NCBI RefSeq assembly: GCF_019800665.1
Contig: NZ_JAHVKO010000004.1
Coordinates: 1 to 64,000, forward strand
Length of the DNA: 64,000 nucleotides
From: Microbulbifer agarilyticus
GTDB taxonomy: Bacteria; Pseudomonadota; Gammaproteobacteria; Pseudomonadales; Cellvibrionaceae
Reading direction: 5' to 3'
Numbering within the stretch: the first letter of the stretch is position 1; the number at the start of each line of letters is the position of its first letter. This document shows, piece by piece, positions 7,457 to 18,059 of this stretch. Position numbers and translations under genes: made by a program. The notes below the pieces were generated by a model, which saw only the letters and a list, made by a program, of their open reading frames with translations, was not told where the DNA came from and did no database searches.

Positions 7457-7626
7457 AATGCTTTCCTGTGGTTCTGTTTCTTCAGGCCGGTGCCCGGACT
7501 GGCAGACATAATAAGTAGGGTCCGCAGCCCCCGCAAGGCAATTACTTTCACCATTCATGGCGTTTTGCCCTATATGCGGCCCGATTCCGGGTTTTCAAGG
7601 GCAAAGCTGTGGAATGCTGCAGCGGC

Positions 7627-8868
7627 TCAGCTTTCCGTCAGGTATCGCTGCAGTATCTCGTCTATGTAGTCATACCCAAATCGGCTGGTACCGATGGTAG
7701 GTCCCAGCGGGCGCACCAGTTCCATCGCCTCGAGGTGCCGCCATTCCCGCCGCAGGGTGTCGAGCGGCAGGCCGGTATATTGCTCAAAACTCTCCGCGGG
7801 CACCCCGGCTTCAAGCCGCAACGCATTCATCAGGAACTCCAGCGGACGCTGCTCCTCCACCACCTCCTGTAATTTGGGCAAAGGAAATTCCACGCCGCCC
7901 GTACCGGTTCCACACCCCAGCGCCAGGTAGTGCTTGGGCGCACGGGTGCGCTGAGTGCGCAGAATCCTCTCGGTTTGCGGCAGGGTGACCTTGCCGTGGG
8001 CACCGGCACCAATCCCCAGATAGTCGGCAAACGACCAGTAATTGAGGTTGTGCCGGGAGGCAAGCCCCGCGCGGCCATAGGCCGACACCTCATAGCGGTC
8101 ATAGCCCTGCTCTGCCAAGTACGCCCGGCCGACCTTTTGGATCGCCGCAATCTGCTCGGACCCGGGAGTAACCGGGGGTGCCGAGTAAAAGGCGGTATTG
8201 GGCTCGATGGTGAGCTGGTACCAGGAGATATGTTCAGCACCCAGATTAACCGCCTGCGCCAGATCCTGCAGCGCTTCGGCCTCGCCCTGCCCCGGCAGGC
8301 CGTGCATCAGGTCGATATTGATATTGTCAAAACCCGCCGTGCGCGCCTGGGTCGCCGCGGTCAGTGCCTCGGGGCCCGAGTGGATGCGCCCGAGGTTCTG
8401 CAGCTGCAGCGGGTCGAAGCTCTGCACGCCGATCGACAGGCGATTGACGCCGGCATGGCGATAGCCGGCAAACTTGGCCTGCTCAAAGGTACCCGGGTTC
8501 GCCTCCAGGGTGATCTCGATGTCGTCGGCAAAGCCCACCAGCGACTCGGCGAGATCGAGAATGCGGCCGATGGCCAGCGGCGAAAACAGGCTCGGCGTAC
8601 CGCCGCCAAAGAAAATGGACCCAAACTTGCGCCCCTGGACCCATGGCAACTGGCTGCGCAGGTCGCGCTCCAGCTGATCGACATAATCTGCCTCTGGCAG
8701 ATGGCGTTCACCGGCCGGACTACCCTGCGCATGCTCCAGCGTGCCGGCAACAAATTCATGAGAGTTGAAATCGCAATACGGGCACTTGCGCACACACCAG
8801 GGGATATGCACGTAGAGGCTGAGCGGAGGCAACGCCAACAGTGAGCGGCTGGTACCCTGAGCATTCAT
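7627..8868 (-). CDS. hemW: HemW-type radical SAM heme chaperone
   Basis: This 413-residue protein has the radical-SAM cluster CVRKCPYC (Cys25, Cys29, Cys32), a GGGTPSLF motif and HNLNYW near residue 260. It belongs to the HemN-like family whose HemW branch binds heme and delivers it to membrane proteins. True coproporphyrinogen dehydrogenases (HemN) are longer and differ at the N-terminus. The protein is somewhat longer than E. coli HemW, mainly through an insertion of about 20 residues after the cluster (around EHAQGSPAGERH). The ATG follows the rdgB stop directly (TAAATG), so the two are translationally coupled. Confidence 0.93.
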   Translation of the reverse strand: MNAQGTSRSLLALPPLSLYVHIPWCVRKCPYCDFNSHEFVAGTLEHAQGSPAGERHLPEADYVDQLERDLRSQLPWVQGRKFGSIFFGGGTPSLFSPLAIGRILDLAESLVGFADDIEITLEANPGTFEQAKFAGYRHAGVNRLSIGVQSFDPLQLQNLGRIHSGPEALTAATQARTAGFDNINIDLMHGLPGQGEAEALQDLAQAVNLGAEHISWYQLTIEPNTAFYSAPPVTPGSEQIAAIQKVGRAYLAEQGYDRYEVSAYGRAGLASRHNLNYWSFADYLGIGAGAHGKVTLPQTERILRTQRTRAPKHYLALGCGTGTGGVEFPLPKLQEVVEEQRPLEFLMNALRLEAGVPAESFEQYTGLPLDTLRREWRHLEAMELVRPLGPTIGTSRFGYDYIDEILQRYLTES

Positions 8869-9513
8869 TTAGAAAAACTTCGTGCCGGTTGCGCTGTGGG
8901 CCTGCTGCTCCGGCACCACCATTTCCTCATGCCACAGCTGCTCGAATTTCTTCACCGCATGCGCCCGATGACTGAGACGATTTTTCACTTCTCGTGGCAA
9001 CTGCGCCGAGGTGAGCTGTTCCGAGGGAACGTAAAACAACGGATCGTAGCCGAAACCCTGGTCGCCGGCGGGCGCAGTCAGAATTACCCCACTCCAGCGC
9101 GCGGTACATACCAGCGGCACCGGGTCGTCGGCGGTGCGCACAAAGGCCAGGGCGCAGTGAAAACTGGCACCACGTTTTTCTGCAGGCACGTCTTTAAGGG
9201 CTTGTAACAGTTTCTGGTTGTTCTCTGCATCACTCGCGCCGGCACCGGCGTAACGCGCAGAATAGATTCCCGGTGCACCGTCGAGCGCATCCACCGCCAG
9301 TCCCGAGTCATCCGCCAGTGCGGGCAAGCCGCTCGCGCGGCTTGCATGGCGCGCCTTGATCAGCGCGTTCTCGATAAAACTGAGGCCAGTTTCTTCCGCC
9401 TCCTCCTGCAAAAATTCGGACTGTGGCAACACCGCAATCTGCCAGCCGGAAAACAGCTGGGAAAACTCTTTCAGTTTGCCCGCGTTGCCGCTAGCGAGGA
9501 CGATTTTTTCCAT
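8869..9513 (-). CDS. rdgB: XTP/dITP diphosphatase RdgB
   Basis: This house-cleaning Maf/HAM1 pyrophosphatase hydrolyses XTP, ITP and dITP to monophosphates, keeping deaminated purines out of nucleic acids. Family blocks are present: [11 protein letters not shown] at the N-terminus, [24 protein letters not shown] and [10 protein letters not shown]. The length, 214 residues, includes a C-terminal extension of about 15 residues ([13 protein letters not shown]). It sits between the DUF4426 gene and hemW, in the same order as in Pseudomonas. Confidence 0.96.
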   Translation of the reverse strand: MEKIVLASGNAGKLKEFSQLFSGWQIAVLPQSEFLQEEAEETGLSFIENALIKARHASRASGLPALADDSGLAVDALDGAPGIYSARYAGAGASDAENNQKLLQALKDVPAEKRGASFHCALAFVRTADDPVPLVCTARWSGVILTAPAGDQGFGYDPLFYVPSEQLTSAQLPREVKNRLSHRAHAVKKFEQLWHEEMVVPEQQAHSATGTKFF

Positions 9514-9597
9514 GGGAAGCGAGTTCCATTCAACGCAAAACAGCGAACGCGGTGCGCTCGCTGTTAGTCAGATAGTTAAAAGGTGACGGGGTGCGAT

Positions 9598-10047
9598 TCA
9601 GTTCTTGTGCAACTGGCGGCGGAAGGTCAGCTGCTGCTTGCTGCCGTCGGGCATTACCAGATCGATTTTGAAAGTCAGGCTTTCTTCGTTCTCAAAGCGG
9701 AACGGTGCCAGGTAATACACCGCGTCGCCATCGCGGACTTCCTGAAACACCAGGGGGCGCGACTGCTGGATCAGGTTCATCGCGTTGCCGGAAACATCGG
9801 CACTCTCGCCTTTGGTGCCGTCTTTTTTACCCACGGAAATATTCACAAAGGCGCGGTCACGGGCACGCACCAGATTGTACTCACGGGCAATTTCCGGGGT
9901 GATGAAATCGCTGTTAAACACCGAATAGCTCACCCGATAATCGCCGAAATCCTGATGGTTCTCGATGATTTTGGCTTGTTGCGCCGCGGCCGCTGCAGCC
10001 CACAGCAGTAAGGCCACAGAAATAAAAGCAGCAAAATAACGTTTCAC
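9598..10047 (-). CDS. DUF4426 periplasmic protein
   Basis: This 149-residue protein has a cleavable signal peptide (MKRYFAAFISVALLLWAAAAAAQQ) and a beta-rich domain typical of DUF4426. The family members contain phrases like FGDYRVSYSVFNSDF and REYNLVRARDRAFVNISV. Its function is unknown. It is consistently found between metW and rdgB in Pseudomonas and relatives, and that position is kept here. Confidence 0.9.
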   Translation of the reverse strand: MKRYFAAFISVALLLWAAAAAAQQAKIIENHQDFGDYRVSYSVFNSDFITPEIAREYNLVRARDRAFVNISVGKKDGTKGESADVSGNAMNLIQQSRPLVFQEVRDGDAVYYLAPFRFENEESLTFKIDLVMPDGSKQQLTFRRQLHKN

Positions 10048-10133
10048 GGCGTCCTCCTGTCAGGTTTCCGTGCGAAACCAGGCTTATCGCGGCCTGTCCG
10101 CATGGCGGATAAAACGACCCACTACAGATAATA

Positions 10134-10727
10134 TTAGCGAGTCAGATGGTAAATCGCTGTCTCGCCGAATAAATTCGGCAAAAAGTCCTTCAACACGCCG
10201 GAAACCGGGGACTCCGATACCGCCTGGCGGTGCAGAATCTTCCAGTTGTGCTCCCGGCACAGCACTTCAAAGTCTTTGAAAGTACAAAAGTGAATATTGG
10301 GCGTGTCGTACCATTCGTACGGTAATAAATCCGATACCGGCATGCGGCCGGAGAAGGCCAGGTGCCAGCGCGCTTTCCACTGCCCGAAATTGGGGAAGGT
10401 AATAATGCATTCACGCCCGACCCGCAGCATTTCCTCCACCACCAGATGGGGGAAGCGCAGGGTTTGCAGCGCCTGGGTCATTAGTACGGTATCGAAACTG
10501 TGGTCGGCAAAGTTTTTCAGGCCGTTATCCAGGTTCTGCTCCACCACGTTGACACCGCGCTCGACGCACTTCTGGATTTCTTCCGGATCAATTTCAACGC
10601 CGTAACCACTGACCTGCTTCTCACTGGCCAGACGCTCAAGCAGCGCACCGTCACCACAACCCAGGTCGAGCACCCGCGATTGCGCCGGCACCCAGTTGTG
10701 GATGATATCGAGATCCTTACGCATCAT
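10134..10727 (-). CDS. metW: Methionine biosynthesis protein MetW
   Basis: This is a 197-residue SAM-dependent methyltransferase-fold protein. The SAM loop is [13 protein letters not shown] near residues 18-30. MetW accompanies MetX in methionine biosynthesis. In Pseudomonas it is needed with MetX for methionine synthesis, and in other species it modulates homoserine acyltransferase activity. Its start overlaps the metX stop by four bases (ATGA), so translation is coupled. Confidence 0.95.
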   Translation of the reverse strand: MMRKDLDIIHNWVPAQSRVLDLGCGDGALLERLASEKQVSGYGVEIDPEEIQKCVERGVNVVEQNLDNGLKNFADHSFDTVLMTQALQTLRFPHLVVEEMLRVGRECIITFPNFGQWKARWHLAFSGRMPVSDLLPYEWYDTPNIHFCTFKDFEVLCREHNWKILHRQAVSESPVSGVLKDFLPNLFGETAIYHLTR

Positions 10728-11947
10728 TGGGCCACCTCGCTGCGCGCGCTGTCGGTTAGTTCGCGGGCAACATTGTTCATGTAAGCGGCGAAAATATTTT
10801 CGTAGCGCGCGTTCGGCAGCAGGAAGGCGTCGTGGCCCATGGGGGACTCTACTTCCGCATAGGTGACCGGGACATTGGCATGCATCAGGGCGTCGGCGAT
10901 TTCGCGGGAGCGCTCCGGGGCAAAACGCCAGTCAGAGGTGAACGACACCAGCAGGAATTTACTGCGTGCATGGGAGAATGCCGCCACCGGATCGTCGCCG
11001 TACTCCCGCGCCAGGTCGAAATAATCCAGAGCGCGGGTCATCAGGATATAGGTGTTCGGGTCAAAGCTGCCGGAGAAGGAATCGCCCTGGTAGCGCAGAT
11101 AGCTCTGCACCTGAAATTCCACCAGCTCTTCCACGCCCTGCTCAAAGGTACCGGAGCGCAATTCGCGGCCAAACTTTTTACCTAGCCCATCGTCCGACAA
11201 GTAGGTGATATGCCCGATCATGCGCGCAACGGCGAGGCCATGGCGCGGCAACGTATCTTCTTCCAGATAGCGGCCATCGCGAAAGTCCGGATCTGAAGTG
11301 ATGGCCTGGCGGGCGGTTTCGTTAAACGCGATATTTTGCGCAGACAGTTTCATCGCCGAGGCGATCACCACGCAGTGGCGCAGGCGCTCGGGGTATTCCA
11401 GTGACCAGCGCATGGCCTGCATGCCGCCGAGACTGCCACCGACCACCGCCGCCCACTGCTGGATACCCAGCAGGTCGGCCAGTTGGGCCTGGCTGTGCAC
11501 CCAGTCGCGCGCGCGCAGCGGCGGGAAGTCCGCCCCCCAGGGCTTACCGGTTTCCGGATTGATGGAGGTTGGCCCGGTGGAGCCGTGGCAACCGCCGAGA
11601 TTATTCAGGGCAACCACGAAAAACTTGTTGGTGTCGATGGGTTTGCCGGGGCCGATATAGTGGTCCCACCAGCCCGGGCGCTTGTCGCTGGCACTGTGGT
11701 AACCGGCGGCGTGGTGGTGGCCGGACAGCGCATGGCAGATGAGTACGCCGTTACTTTTATCGGCGTTCAGTTGCCCGTAGGTTTCGTAGACCAGGGTGTA
11801 TTCGTCCAGCACCCGGCCACAGGCCAGTTTGAACGGGCCGGGGAATGTGTGGCTTTTTGACTCGACAATACCGACGGAGTTGGCGGGCAGCCCTGCCGGT
11901 TTTCCTGAGTGGTGAGATTGCGCTTCCGTGGTCAAAATTTTTCGCAT
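10724..11947 (-). CDS. metX: Homoserine O-acyltransferase MetX
   Basis: This alpha/beta-hydrolase-fold enzyme activates homoserine for sulfur insertion, in a 407-residue frame. The nucleophile elbow is GGSLGGMQ with Ser172. [12 protein letters not shown] forms the oxyanion region, and the C-terminal catalytic His is in GHDAFLL. MetX enzymes use acetyl-CoA or succinyl-CoA. The Pseudomonas type paired with MetW is often a succinyltransferase, and I cannot settle the acyl donor by eye. The N-terminal 25 residues are poorly conserved and the true start could be slightly internal. Confidence 0.95.
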   Translation of the reverse strand: MRKILTTEAQSHHSGKPAGLPANSVGIVESKSHTFPGPFKLACGRVLDEYTLVYETYGQLNADKSNGVLICHALSGHHHAAGYHSASDKRPGWWDHYIGPGKPIDTNKFFVVALNNLGGCHGSTGPTSINPETGKPWGADFPPLRARDWVHSQAQLADLLGIQQWAAVVGGSLGGMQAMRWSLEYPERLRHCVVIASAMKLSAQNIAFNETARQAITSDPDFRDGRYLEEDTLPRHGLAVARMIGHITYLSDDGLGKKFGRELRSGTFEQGVEELVEFQVQSYLRYQGDSFSGSFDPNTYILMTRALDYFDLAREYGDDPVAAFSHARSKFLLVSFTSDWRFAPERSREIADALMHANVPVTYAEVESPMGHDAFLLPNARYENIFAAYMNNVARELTDSARSEVAQ

Positions 11948-12070
11948 TTACTTACTGGGCGGGGCGCCAAGTTTACGAAAGCTGGGGACTGGAGTACACC
12001 TGTTAGCTTGTTGTGGTCACTCGCCGCCGTGCCCCCGGGGGCACAGCTAACCGCGAAAATTGCCCACAGG

Positions 12071-14047
12071 CTAGGAAGTGGCGGGCGCCTTTAACGGGGT
12101 GACGTTATCCGCAACCGCAGCCACCGGCGCCGGTGCGATCGGCTGTGGCGTCGCCTGAGTGTGTTTGAGCAGATCTTCCAGCGCACCCAGCGCGCTGTGG
12201 TTGCGCACCAGCTCTTCTTCCAGTGTACGCAGATCGGTGCGCTTGCTCTGGGTTTTCTGCTTCAGCTCGGTGAGCTTGATCATGTGGCGATTCAACAGGT
12301 GCTTCTGGTACTGCACATGCTGTTTCAGCGGTTCGAGTACCTGTTCCAGCCAGCCATCCACCGAGGAGATCATCTGGCTGTACATGCGGCCCACCTCGTT
12401 GGCGAGGGTTGCCACGAAGCGTTCGGTCAGGCGATTGCGTCGCGCCAGCAGCAGCTGCGGTGAACGGCGCAATTGCGCCGCCTGGCGGTGCAGACCGCGC
12501 AGTGCCGCCCGGAAGCCGCCAATATCAAAGTGCTGCTCGTTGGAAACGATGTTGTTCAGGGTGGAGCGATCGTAAATCGCGTCTACCAGACGGTTGGTCT
12601 GATCCACTTCCCGCTCGAGGTTGGACAGCTGATATTCCACGCCACCCATGAAGCCGTCGATGGCGCGGGCCAGTCCCAGCGGTGACCAGCGCTCATTCAA
12701 CGCTGTGCGCGTCTCGTCGATCAACTGCTGCAATTGCTGGCTAGATACCGGCGCCAGCAGGGAGGCGCGCTGGCGGGCCAGCATGCGCTGGCTGGATTTG
12801 AGGGTCAGCAGTTCCTGGTGACAGTACTTGTGCTGTTCTTTGGCAGTGGCGTGCAGCTGTCTCAGCTCTTCGAATTGTTCCGGGCTGGCGGAGCCACGGC
12901 GCTTCAGATGCTCCAGGGTTGCACGACCACTGTTGAGGCGGTTTTTGAGTAGGTCGCGGGTATCCGCCATCAGCGTCAGTGCCTGATGCAGCGAACGGTG
13001 GTTGGCCACCTTGTCGCGGTGCTCCATCAAACGCTGCACCAGCAGTTTTTCAAACTCGCCGAAGCAGCTTTGTTGCAGCAGCATCGGGTCGCGCTCGGCG
13101 CGCGCCAGCAAAGCTTTTTTCGCGGACACACCGACCACGTTTTCCTGCGGCAGCGACAGCAGCTTGCTCACCTCGCCGCGCATCTTGCGCAACATCTGGT
13201 CTGGATCTTCGTCCGGATCGTCCCACAGCACGTCGATCTTATTCAGCAACGCCATCACCGCGGTGCCGCGATGCTCCTTGAGCGGCACCAAGTGGGTTTC
13301 CCACATATTGAGATCGGTGCCGCTGACGCCGGCATCGGCGGAGAGCAGGAACGCCACCGCCTGCGCGCTCGGCAGGGTGGACAGGGTCAATTCCGGCTCG
13401 TTACCCAGGGCATTAAGCCCGGGGGTATCAATAATGCGCAGGCCCTGGGCCAGCAGCGGGTGCGGCAGGGAAATCAGCGCGTAACGCCACGCCGGGATCT
13501 GCACCAGATTGCCATTGCCATCCAGGTGGCGGCGATCAAAACCGTAGCGCGCGGCCTCTTCCGGCGTTACCGCCTTGGTGGCGGCGACTTTCATCAGCGC
13601 TTCGCGAGTAGCGCCAGCGTCTTCCGGGTCAAAATCGAAGTTGACCCACTTCTGCGGAATACGGCGGAAGCTTTCCAGGCTGGTATTGGTAGCGAGGGTC
13701 TCGATTGGCAACAGGCGCACCGAAGCCTGTTCGGTGCCATCGCTGTAAATTTCGGTGGGGCACATGGTGGTGCGGCCGGGGCGCGAGGGCAGCAGCCGCT
13801 TGCCATAGGTGTGCGACAACAGCGCGTTGATCAGCTCGGTCTTGCCGCGGGAGAACTCACCTACCAGCGCGACGGTGAACTGGTCGTCCACCAGCAGCTG
13901 GCGCGCCTGCTGCACCACCTGGCGGGCACCGGCAGAATTGGGAAAGTGCTCTTCCAGCCAGTGACTAAACCGGTGGAACTGCGTATCCAACCCCTTCTTC
14001 CAGAGATCGTAGTCGGCTATGTGCTGGCGCAAGGTCACATCTTCCAT
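12071..14047 (-). CDS. Dynamin-like GTPase
   Basis: This is a 658-residue large GTPase of the bacterial dynamin group. The G1 loop is GEFSRGKT (residues 63-70), G3 is DTPG (207-210), and G4 is NKID within MALLNKIDVL. The remainder is helical with extended heptad-like stretches and no clear transmembrane segment, so membrane association would be through the paddle or stalk. Bacterial dynamins bind and remodel membranes, but the role of this one is unknown. It is inserted between metX and yggT, which are usually close neighbours. Its own promoter would lie in the roughly 210 bases upstream. Confidence 0.9.
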   Translation of the reverse strand: MEDVTLRQHIADYDLWKKGLDTQFHRFSHWLEEHFPNSAGARQVVQQARQLLVDDQFTVALVGEFSRGKTELINALLSHTYGKRLLPSRPGRTTMCPTEIYSDGTEQASVRLLPIETLATNTSLESFRRIPQKWVNFDFDPEDAGATREALMKVAATKAVTPEEAARYGFDRRHLDGNGNLVQIPAWRYALISLPHPLLAQGLRIIDTPGLNALGNEPELTLSTLPSAQAVAFLLSADAGVSGTDLNMWETHLVPLKEHRGTAVMALLNKIDVLWDDPDEDPDQMLRKMRGEVSKLLSLPQENVVGVSAKKALLARAERDPMLLQQSCFGEFEKLLVQRLMEHRDKVANHRSLHQALTLMADTRDLLKNRLNSGRATLEHLKRRGSASPEQFEELRQLHATAKEQHKYCHQELLTLKSSQRMLARQRASLLAPVSSQQLQQLIDETRTALNERWSPLGLARAIDGFMGGVEYQLSNLEREVDQTNRLVDAIYDRSTLNNIVSNEQHFDIGGFRAALRGLHRQAAQLRRSPQLLLARRNRLTERFVATLANEVGRMYSQMISSVDGWLEQVLEPLKQHVQYQKHLLNRHMIKLTELKQKTQSKRTDLRTLEEELVRNHSALGALEDLLKHTQATPQPIAPAPVAAVADNVTPLKAPATS

Positions 14048-14258
14048 GTTTGGGAGTTCTTATTCTTACTACTTCAGATAGATTTTCAATTTCACCGGGC
14101 ATTTTCCAGCAAGCGCGCGCGGAGTTAAACCCTGGCACAGGGATTTCGCGAACTGGATAGCGTTAGAAAAGTGAAATGCGGAGAGAGAAAAGAGGGGCTG
14201 ACAGTTAAGACAGCTTTAATAGAATGGGAGGGGGCCGGCATGGCGACCCCCAAATGCC

Positions 14259-14864
14259 TTAAAAGGGGATATGCCAGAACAAGTTGTATACCAGCTGCGG
14301 CATGTTGGCGCTCTGGGCAAAACCCACCAACAGTTTGTCTGCCACCGTCAGCAGGATAAACACGAAGATCGGGCTGATATCGATCACCCCCAGTGGCGGA
14401 ATGATCTTGCGCACCGGCGCATACACAGGCTCCAGCAGCTGGCGCAGCAGCATCAGCGCCGGGTGTGAGCTTTGCGGCGCGATCCAGCTGACCACAATGG
14501 AGATCAGCATACCCACAAACAGGATGGCGATCAGCGTCATCAGCACCCCCAGCAGCGACCACAGCAACGCACTCAGCGGGTTCAGCATGCCGGCACCGGC
14601 GAGAAAACCGGCGCCGATGATCATTACCCAGCCCACCAGCAGTGCGAGTACCAGAGAGGCCATATCGATACCGAACACGCCGGGCACAATTTTTCGCAGC
14701 GGGCGCAGCAGCGGGTTGGTTACCTTGACGATGCCCTGAGAGATTGGATTGTAAAAGTCCGCCCTCGCCAGCTGCAGCATAAAGCGCAGCAGCACCGCAA
14801 ACAGAAATAGAATCCCGATGGTGGCGAGAATGAATACGCCAATATTGCTAAAGGTGTTGGCCAT
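14259..14864 (-). CDS. yggT: YggT family membrane protein
   Basis: This 201-residue protein has two copies of the YggT module. Each has two membrane spans and a conserved NPLLRPLRKIVP or LEPVYAPVRKIIPP motif followed by an IDISPIFVF-type segment. The family is an inner-membrane protein of unclear role, linked to osmotic or K+ stress tolerance. It follows proC by 12 bases and is certainly co-transcribed. Bases 14048-14258 hold no gene. Confidence 0.93.
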   Translation of the reverse strand: MANTFSNIGVFILATIGILFLFAVLLRFMLQLARADFYNPISQGIVKVTNPLLRPLRKIVPGVFGIDMASLVLALLVGWVMIIGAGFLAGAGMLNPLSALLWSLLGVLMTLIAILFVGMLISIVVSWIAPQSSHPALMLLRQLLEPVYAPVRKIIPPLGVIDISPIFVFILLTVADKLLVGFAQSANMPQLVYNLFWHIPF

Positions 14865-14876
14865 TAAGCTTCCTTT

Positions 14877-15713
14877 TTACTTATCCAGTTCTTGCGCCAT
14901 TTCCGCCGCGCGCGCCGCGCAGTCTGTCATCGCCTGTTCCACCAGTTGCGGCAGGCCACCCTCCTGAAAACGCTTGATCGCCCGCTCGGTGGTGCCATTC
15001 GGCGACATTACATTGCGCTTCAGTTGCGCCACATCCACATCCGCGGCCACCGCAAGTTTCGCCGCGCCCAGAGCGGTTTGCAAGGTGAGGCGCTCGGCGT
15101 CGGCACGATCCATGCCCGCCTTCTCCGCCGCGTCGATCATGGATTCCATAAATTGAAAGTAGTATGCGGGGCCGGAACCGGATACCGCGATGATTTCATC
15201 AATGCCGGATTCCTCCGCCACCCACTGGGAAATCCCCACCGCCTGCGCCATCTGCGTGGCTACGGATTTGTGCTCGTCGGTGACACCTTCGCCCGCATAG
15301 AGACCGGTAACCCCGGCACCCACCAGCGCCGGGGTGTTCGGCATGGCGCGCACGATCGGCACACCTGTACCGAGCCAGCGCTGATACGCGGACAGGGGAA
15401 TACCGGCAGCGAGCGTTATCACCAGCGGTTTGTTGGCACTTACTTCCGGTGCGATGGTTTCACACAGCGCCTGCATGACCTGTGGTTTCACCGACAGCAC
15501 GATCACGTCGGCCTCTTTTACCGCCGCCAGATTATCGGTACGCCCGTGCACACCGGTGCGATCACAAAATGCCTTGAGCTTCTGCTCGTCGCGGCCGGTC
15601 GCGATAATCTTGTCCGCCGGATAACCGTTGGCCACCATGCCACCAATCACCGCGCCTGCCATATTGCCGGCACCGCCGATAAACACCATCGCTGAATGCT
15701 GCTGTCCTGACAC
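14877..15713 (-). CDS. proC: Pyrroline-5-carboxylate reductase
   Basis: ProC catalyses the final NAD(P)H-dependent step of proline synthesis. The 278-residue protein has the Rossmann fingerprint FIGGAGNMAGAVIGGM, the mid-region VRAMPNTPALVGAG and the C-terminal signature ALGAAKLAV...VMSPNGTTERAIK. The gene begins a proC-yggT unit. In most gammaproteobacteria yggS lies directly upstream. Here a peptidase gene on the opposite strand separates them. Confidence 0.97.
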   Translation of the reverse strand: MSGQQHSAMVFIGGAGNMAGAVIGGMVANGYPADKIIATGRDEQKLKAFCDRTGVHGRTDNLAAVKEADVIVLSVKPQVMQALCETIAPEVSANKPLVITLAAGIPLSAYQRWLGTGVPIVRAMPNTPALVGAGVTGLYAGEGVTDEHKSVATQMAQAVGISQWVAEESGIDEIIAVSGSGPAYYFQFMESMIDAAEKAGMDRADAERLTLQTALGAAKLAVAADVDVAQLKRNVMSPNGTTERAIKRFQEGGLPQLVEQAMTDCAARAAEMAQELDK

Positions 15714-15950
15714 CCTTTCGCTCCTCTTTGCTGGCTGCTGCCTATGGCTACCTGTAGCTGCGTAATCAACTACTTTTGCTGCCGCGAATTATGGACACTC
15801 AGCACACCAATTGAAATCCTCGTCAGCCGGCATCGGCTCACCGCAAATGCGCCCGCTAGCGGTGGCATCCAATAGCGAGTTGGATACCATGGTGGAGACG
15901 GTACAAACCAAAGATTCAAAGAATAAAGATACAAGCAATAAGGAAAGCCC

Positions 15951-17987
15951 ATGAACAAACCCCGTATGTTTGCATCGCTGTTGCTCGCGTCGGGTATTGC
16001 CTGGTCTGCGGTTGTCTCCGCAGCCGTGGAAACCCGCACCCTCAATAACGGCAATCTCGTTCTTGAAGATATTCCCGCCCTCCCCGAAAAAGTCGCAGCA
16101 GACCTGAATCGCTACCAGAATGTGCGCTCCGCGGCGGTACTGGGCTGGACCGAGGAAGGCGACTCGCTTTTTGTTTCCACCCGCTTCGGCGACGTAAACC
16201 AGATCCACCGGATAGATCAGCCGGGCGGCGCGCGCCAGCAGCTGACTTTCTTCAAGGAGCCGGTTGGGCAGGTGGAACCGCGCCCGGGATCCAATGAACT
16301 GGCATTTACCATGGATGCCGGGGGCAGCGAGGATGCGCAGATCTTCCTGTTCGACGCGACCACCGGCGAAAGCCGCATGCTCTCCGATGGTGAATCCCGC
16401 AATAGCGCCATCGCCTGGAGCCCGGATGGCTCCTTGCTTGCCTACCAGAGCACCCGCCGCGACGGCCGCGCCAACGACCTGTGGATAACCCGCATCGAAG
16501 AAAATGGCGAGACCAGCACCCTCGCCCTCGAATCACCGGACGGCAGCTGGTGGGGGCCGGTATCCTTCAGTGCCGACAACCGCCGGTTGCTGGTACAGCA
16601 GTACATCTCCTCCACCAATTCACTGGTGCATGTCCTGGATCTGGAAAGCGGTGATTTACGCTTGATCGCCGGCGACAAGGACAAGCAATCGCGCAACTAC
16701 GCCGCAGATTTCACCGCCAACGGTAACGGGGTTTTCTTTGTATCCGACCGCCGCGGTGAGTTTGCCGAGCTGGTGTTCCACGACCTCAGCAACGGCGAAG
16801 AGCGCGTAATCACCGGCGATATTGCCTGGGACGTTGCCTCGGTGGTGTTCAGCGAAGACCGCCGCCGCGGCGCCTTCACCGTGAATGAAAACGGTATGGA
16901 CCAGCTGTATCTCCTGGACCCGCGCTCCATGCGCTACCGCAAAGTCGAGGATATGCCGATCGGGGTCATTGGCGGCCTGGCGTTTAATGACGACGGCGAT
17001 CAGCTCGCCCTGTCGATCAACACCCCCAAAACCCCCACGGATACTTTTGTCCTGAACCTGCGCAGCAACCCGTTGCGTTCCGCCGGGCTGCAGCGCTGGA
17101 CCTTCAGCGAAGTGGGCGGCCTGGATACCGATACCTTTGTCGAGCCGGAGCTGGTGCACTACCCCACCTTTGACGAGGTGAATGGTGAGCCGCGCAAGAT
17201 TCCCGCGTTTGTGTACCGCCCGCGCAATAGCGAAGGCCCCGCGCCGGTGATCATCTCCATCCACGGCGGCCCGGAAGCCCAGTACCGCCCCTACTTCAGC
17301 AGCACCTACCAGTTGTGGCTGGAAAAGCTGGGTGCGGCGGTCATTGCACCGAATGTGCGCGGCTCCGCCGGCTACGGCAAGACCTATGTGGCACTGGATA
17401 ACGGCTTCAAGCGCGAAGATTCGGTGCGCGATATCGGCGCCCTGCTGGACTGGATCGAAACCCAGCCCGACCTCGACGCGGACCGCGTTGCGGTATTTGG
17501 CGGCAGCTACGGCGGCTATATGGTCCTGGCCAGCGCCATGCACTACAGCGACCGCCTGCGCGCCGCGGTGGATATCGTGGGTATCTCCAACTTCGTCACC
17601 TTCCTGACCAATACCCGCGACTACCGCCGCGACCTGCGCCGGGTGGAATATGGTGATGAGCGCAACCCGGATATGCGCGCCTTCCTGGAACGCATCAGCC
17701 CGAGTAACAATGTGGAAAAGATTCAGGTACCGATGTTCGTGGTACAGGGTGAAAACGACCCGCGGGTGCCGGTAACCGAAGCGGAACAGATTGTGGCGGC
17801 GCTGCGCGAAGGCGGTAAGCCGGTGTGGTACATGAACGCCCTGAACGAGGGGCACGGCTATCGCAAGAAGGAAAACCGCGATATCTATTCGCAGGTGACC
17901 GCAATGTTCTTCTCAGAACACTTGCTGGAGAAGCCGGTAGCCAGCTGGCAGACCGAGACCAGCAAAGAGATGCGCGCCGAGCGTTAA
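15951..17987 (+). CDS. Secreted S9-family prolyl oligopeptidase-type peptidase
   Basis: This 678-residue protein has a signal peptide (about residues 1-25, ending VVSAA), a seven-bladed beta-propeller built of TolB/PD40-like repeats, and a C-terminal alpha/beta-hydrolase. The catalytic serine is Ser519 in GGSYGGY, the aspartate lies in ENDPRVPV, and the histidine is in NEGHGYRKKEN. This is the S9C-like (acylaminoacyl or dipeptidyl) group, probably periplasmic and cutting short peptides. AAGGAA precedes the ATG. It is a single gene with no operon partner, pointing opposite to proC and yggS. Confidence 0.93.
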   Translation: MNKPRMFASLLLASGIAWSAVVSAAVETRTLNNGNLVLEDIPALPEKVAADLNRYQNVRSAAVLGWTEEGDSLFVSTRFGDVNQIHRIDQPGGARQQLTFFKEPVGQVEPRPGSNELAFTMDAGGSEDAQIFLFDATTGESRMLSDGESRNSAIAWSPDGSLLAYQSTRRDGRANDLWITRIEENGETSTLALESPDGSWWGPVSFSADNRRLLVQQYISSTNSLVHVLDLESGDLRLIAGDKDKQSRNYAADFTANGNGVFFVSDRRGEFAELVFHDLSNGEERVITGDIAWDVASVVFSEDRRRGAFTVNENGMDQLYLLDPRSMRYRKVEDMPIGVIGGLAFNDDGDQLALSINTPKTPTDTFVLNLRSNPLRSAGLQRWTFSEVGGLDTDTFVEPELVHYPTFDEVNGEPRKIPAFVYRPRNSEGPAPVIISIHGGPEAQYRPYFSSTYQLWLEKLGAAVIAPNVRGSAGYGKTYVALDNGFKREDSVRDIGALLDWIETQPDLDADRVAVFGGSYGGYMVLASAMHYSDRLRAAVDIVGISNFVTFLTNTRDYRRDLRRVEYGDERNPDMRAFLERISPSNNVEKIQVPMFVVQGENDPRVPVTEAEQIVAALREGGKPVWYMNALNEGHGYRKKENRDIYSQVTAMFFSEHLLEKPVASWQTETSKEMRAER

Positions 17988-18059
17988 TTCCGCTCCCTTT
18001 TTCGCACTAAACTCTCACAATCAAGCCCCTGATTGGCCTGGTCGCAGTATGCGTCCAGG

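Noticed and set aside
16656..17855. 399-residue minus-strand frame opposite the S9 peptidase
   Set aside because: A GC-rich shadow frame without start signal or family similarity; the plus-strand peptidase has all catalytic motifs.
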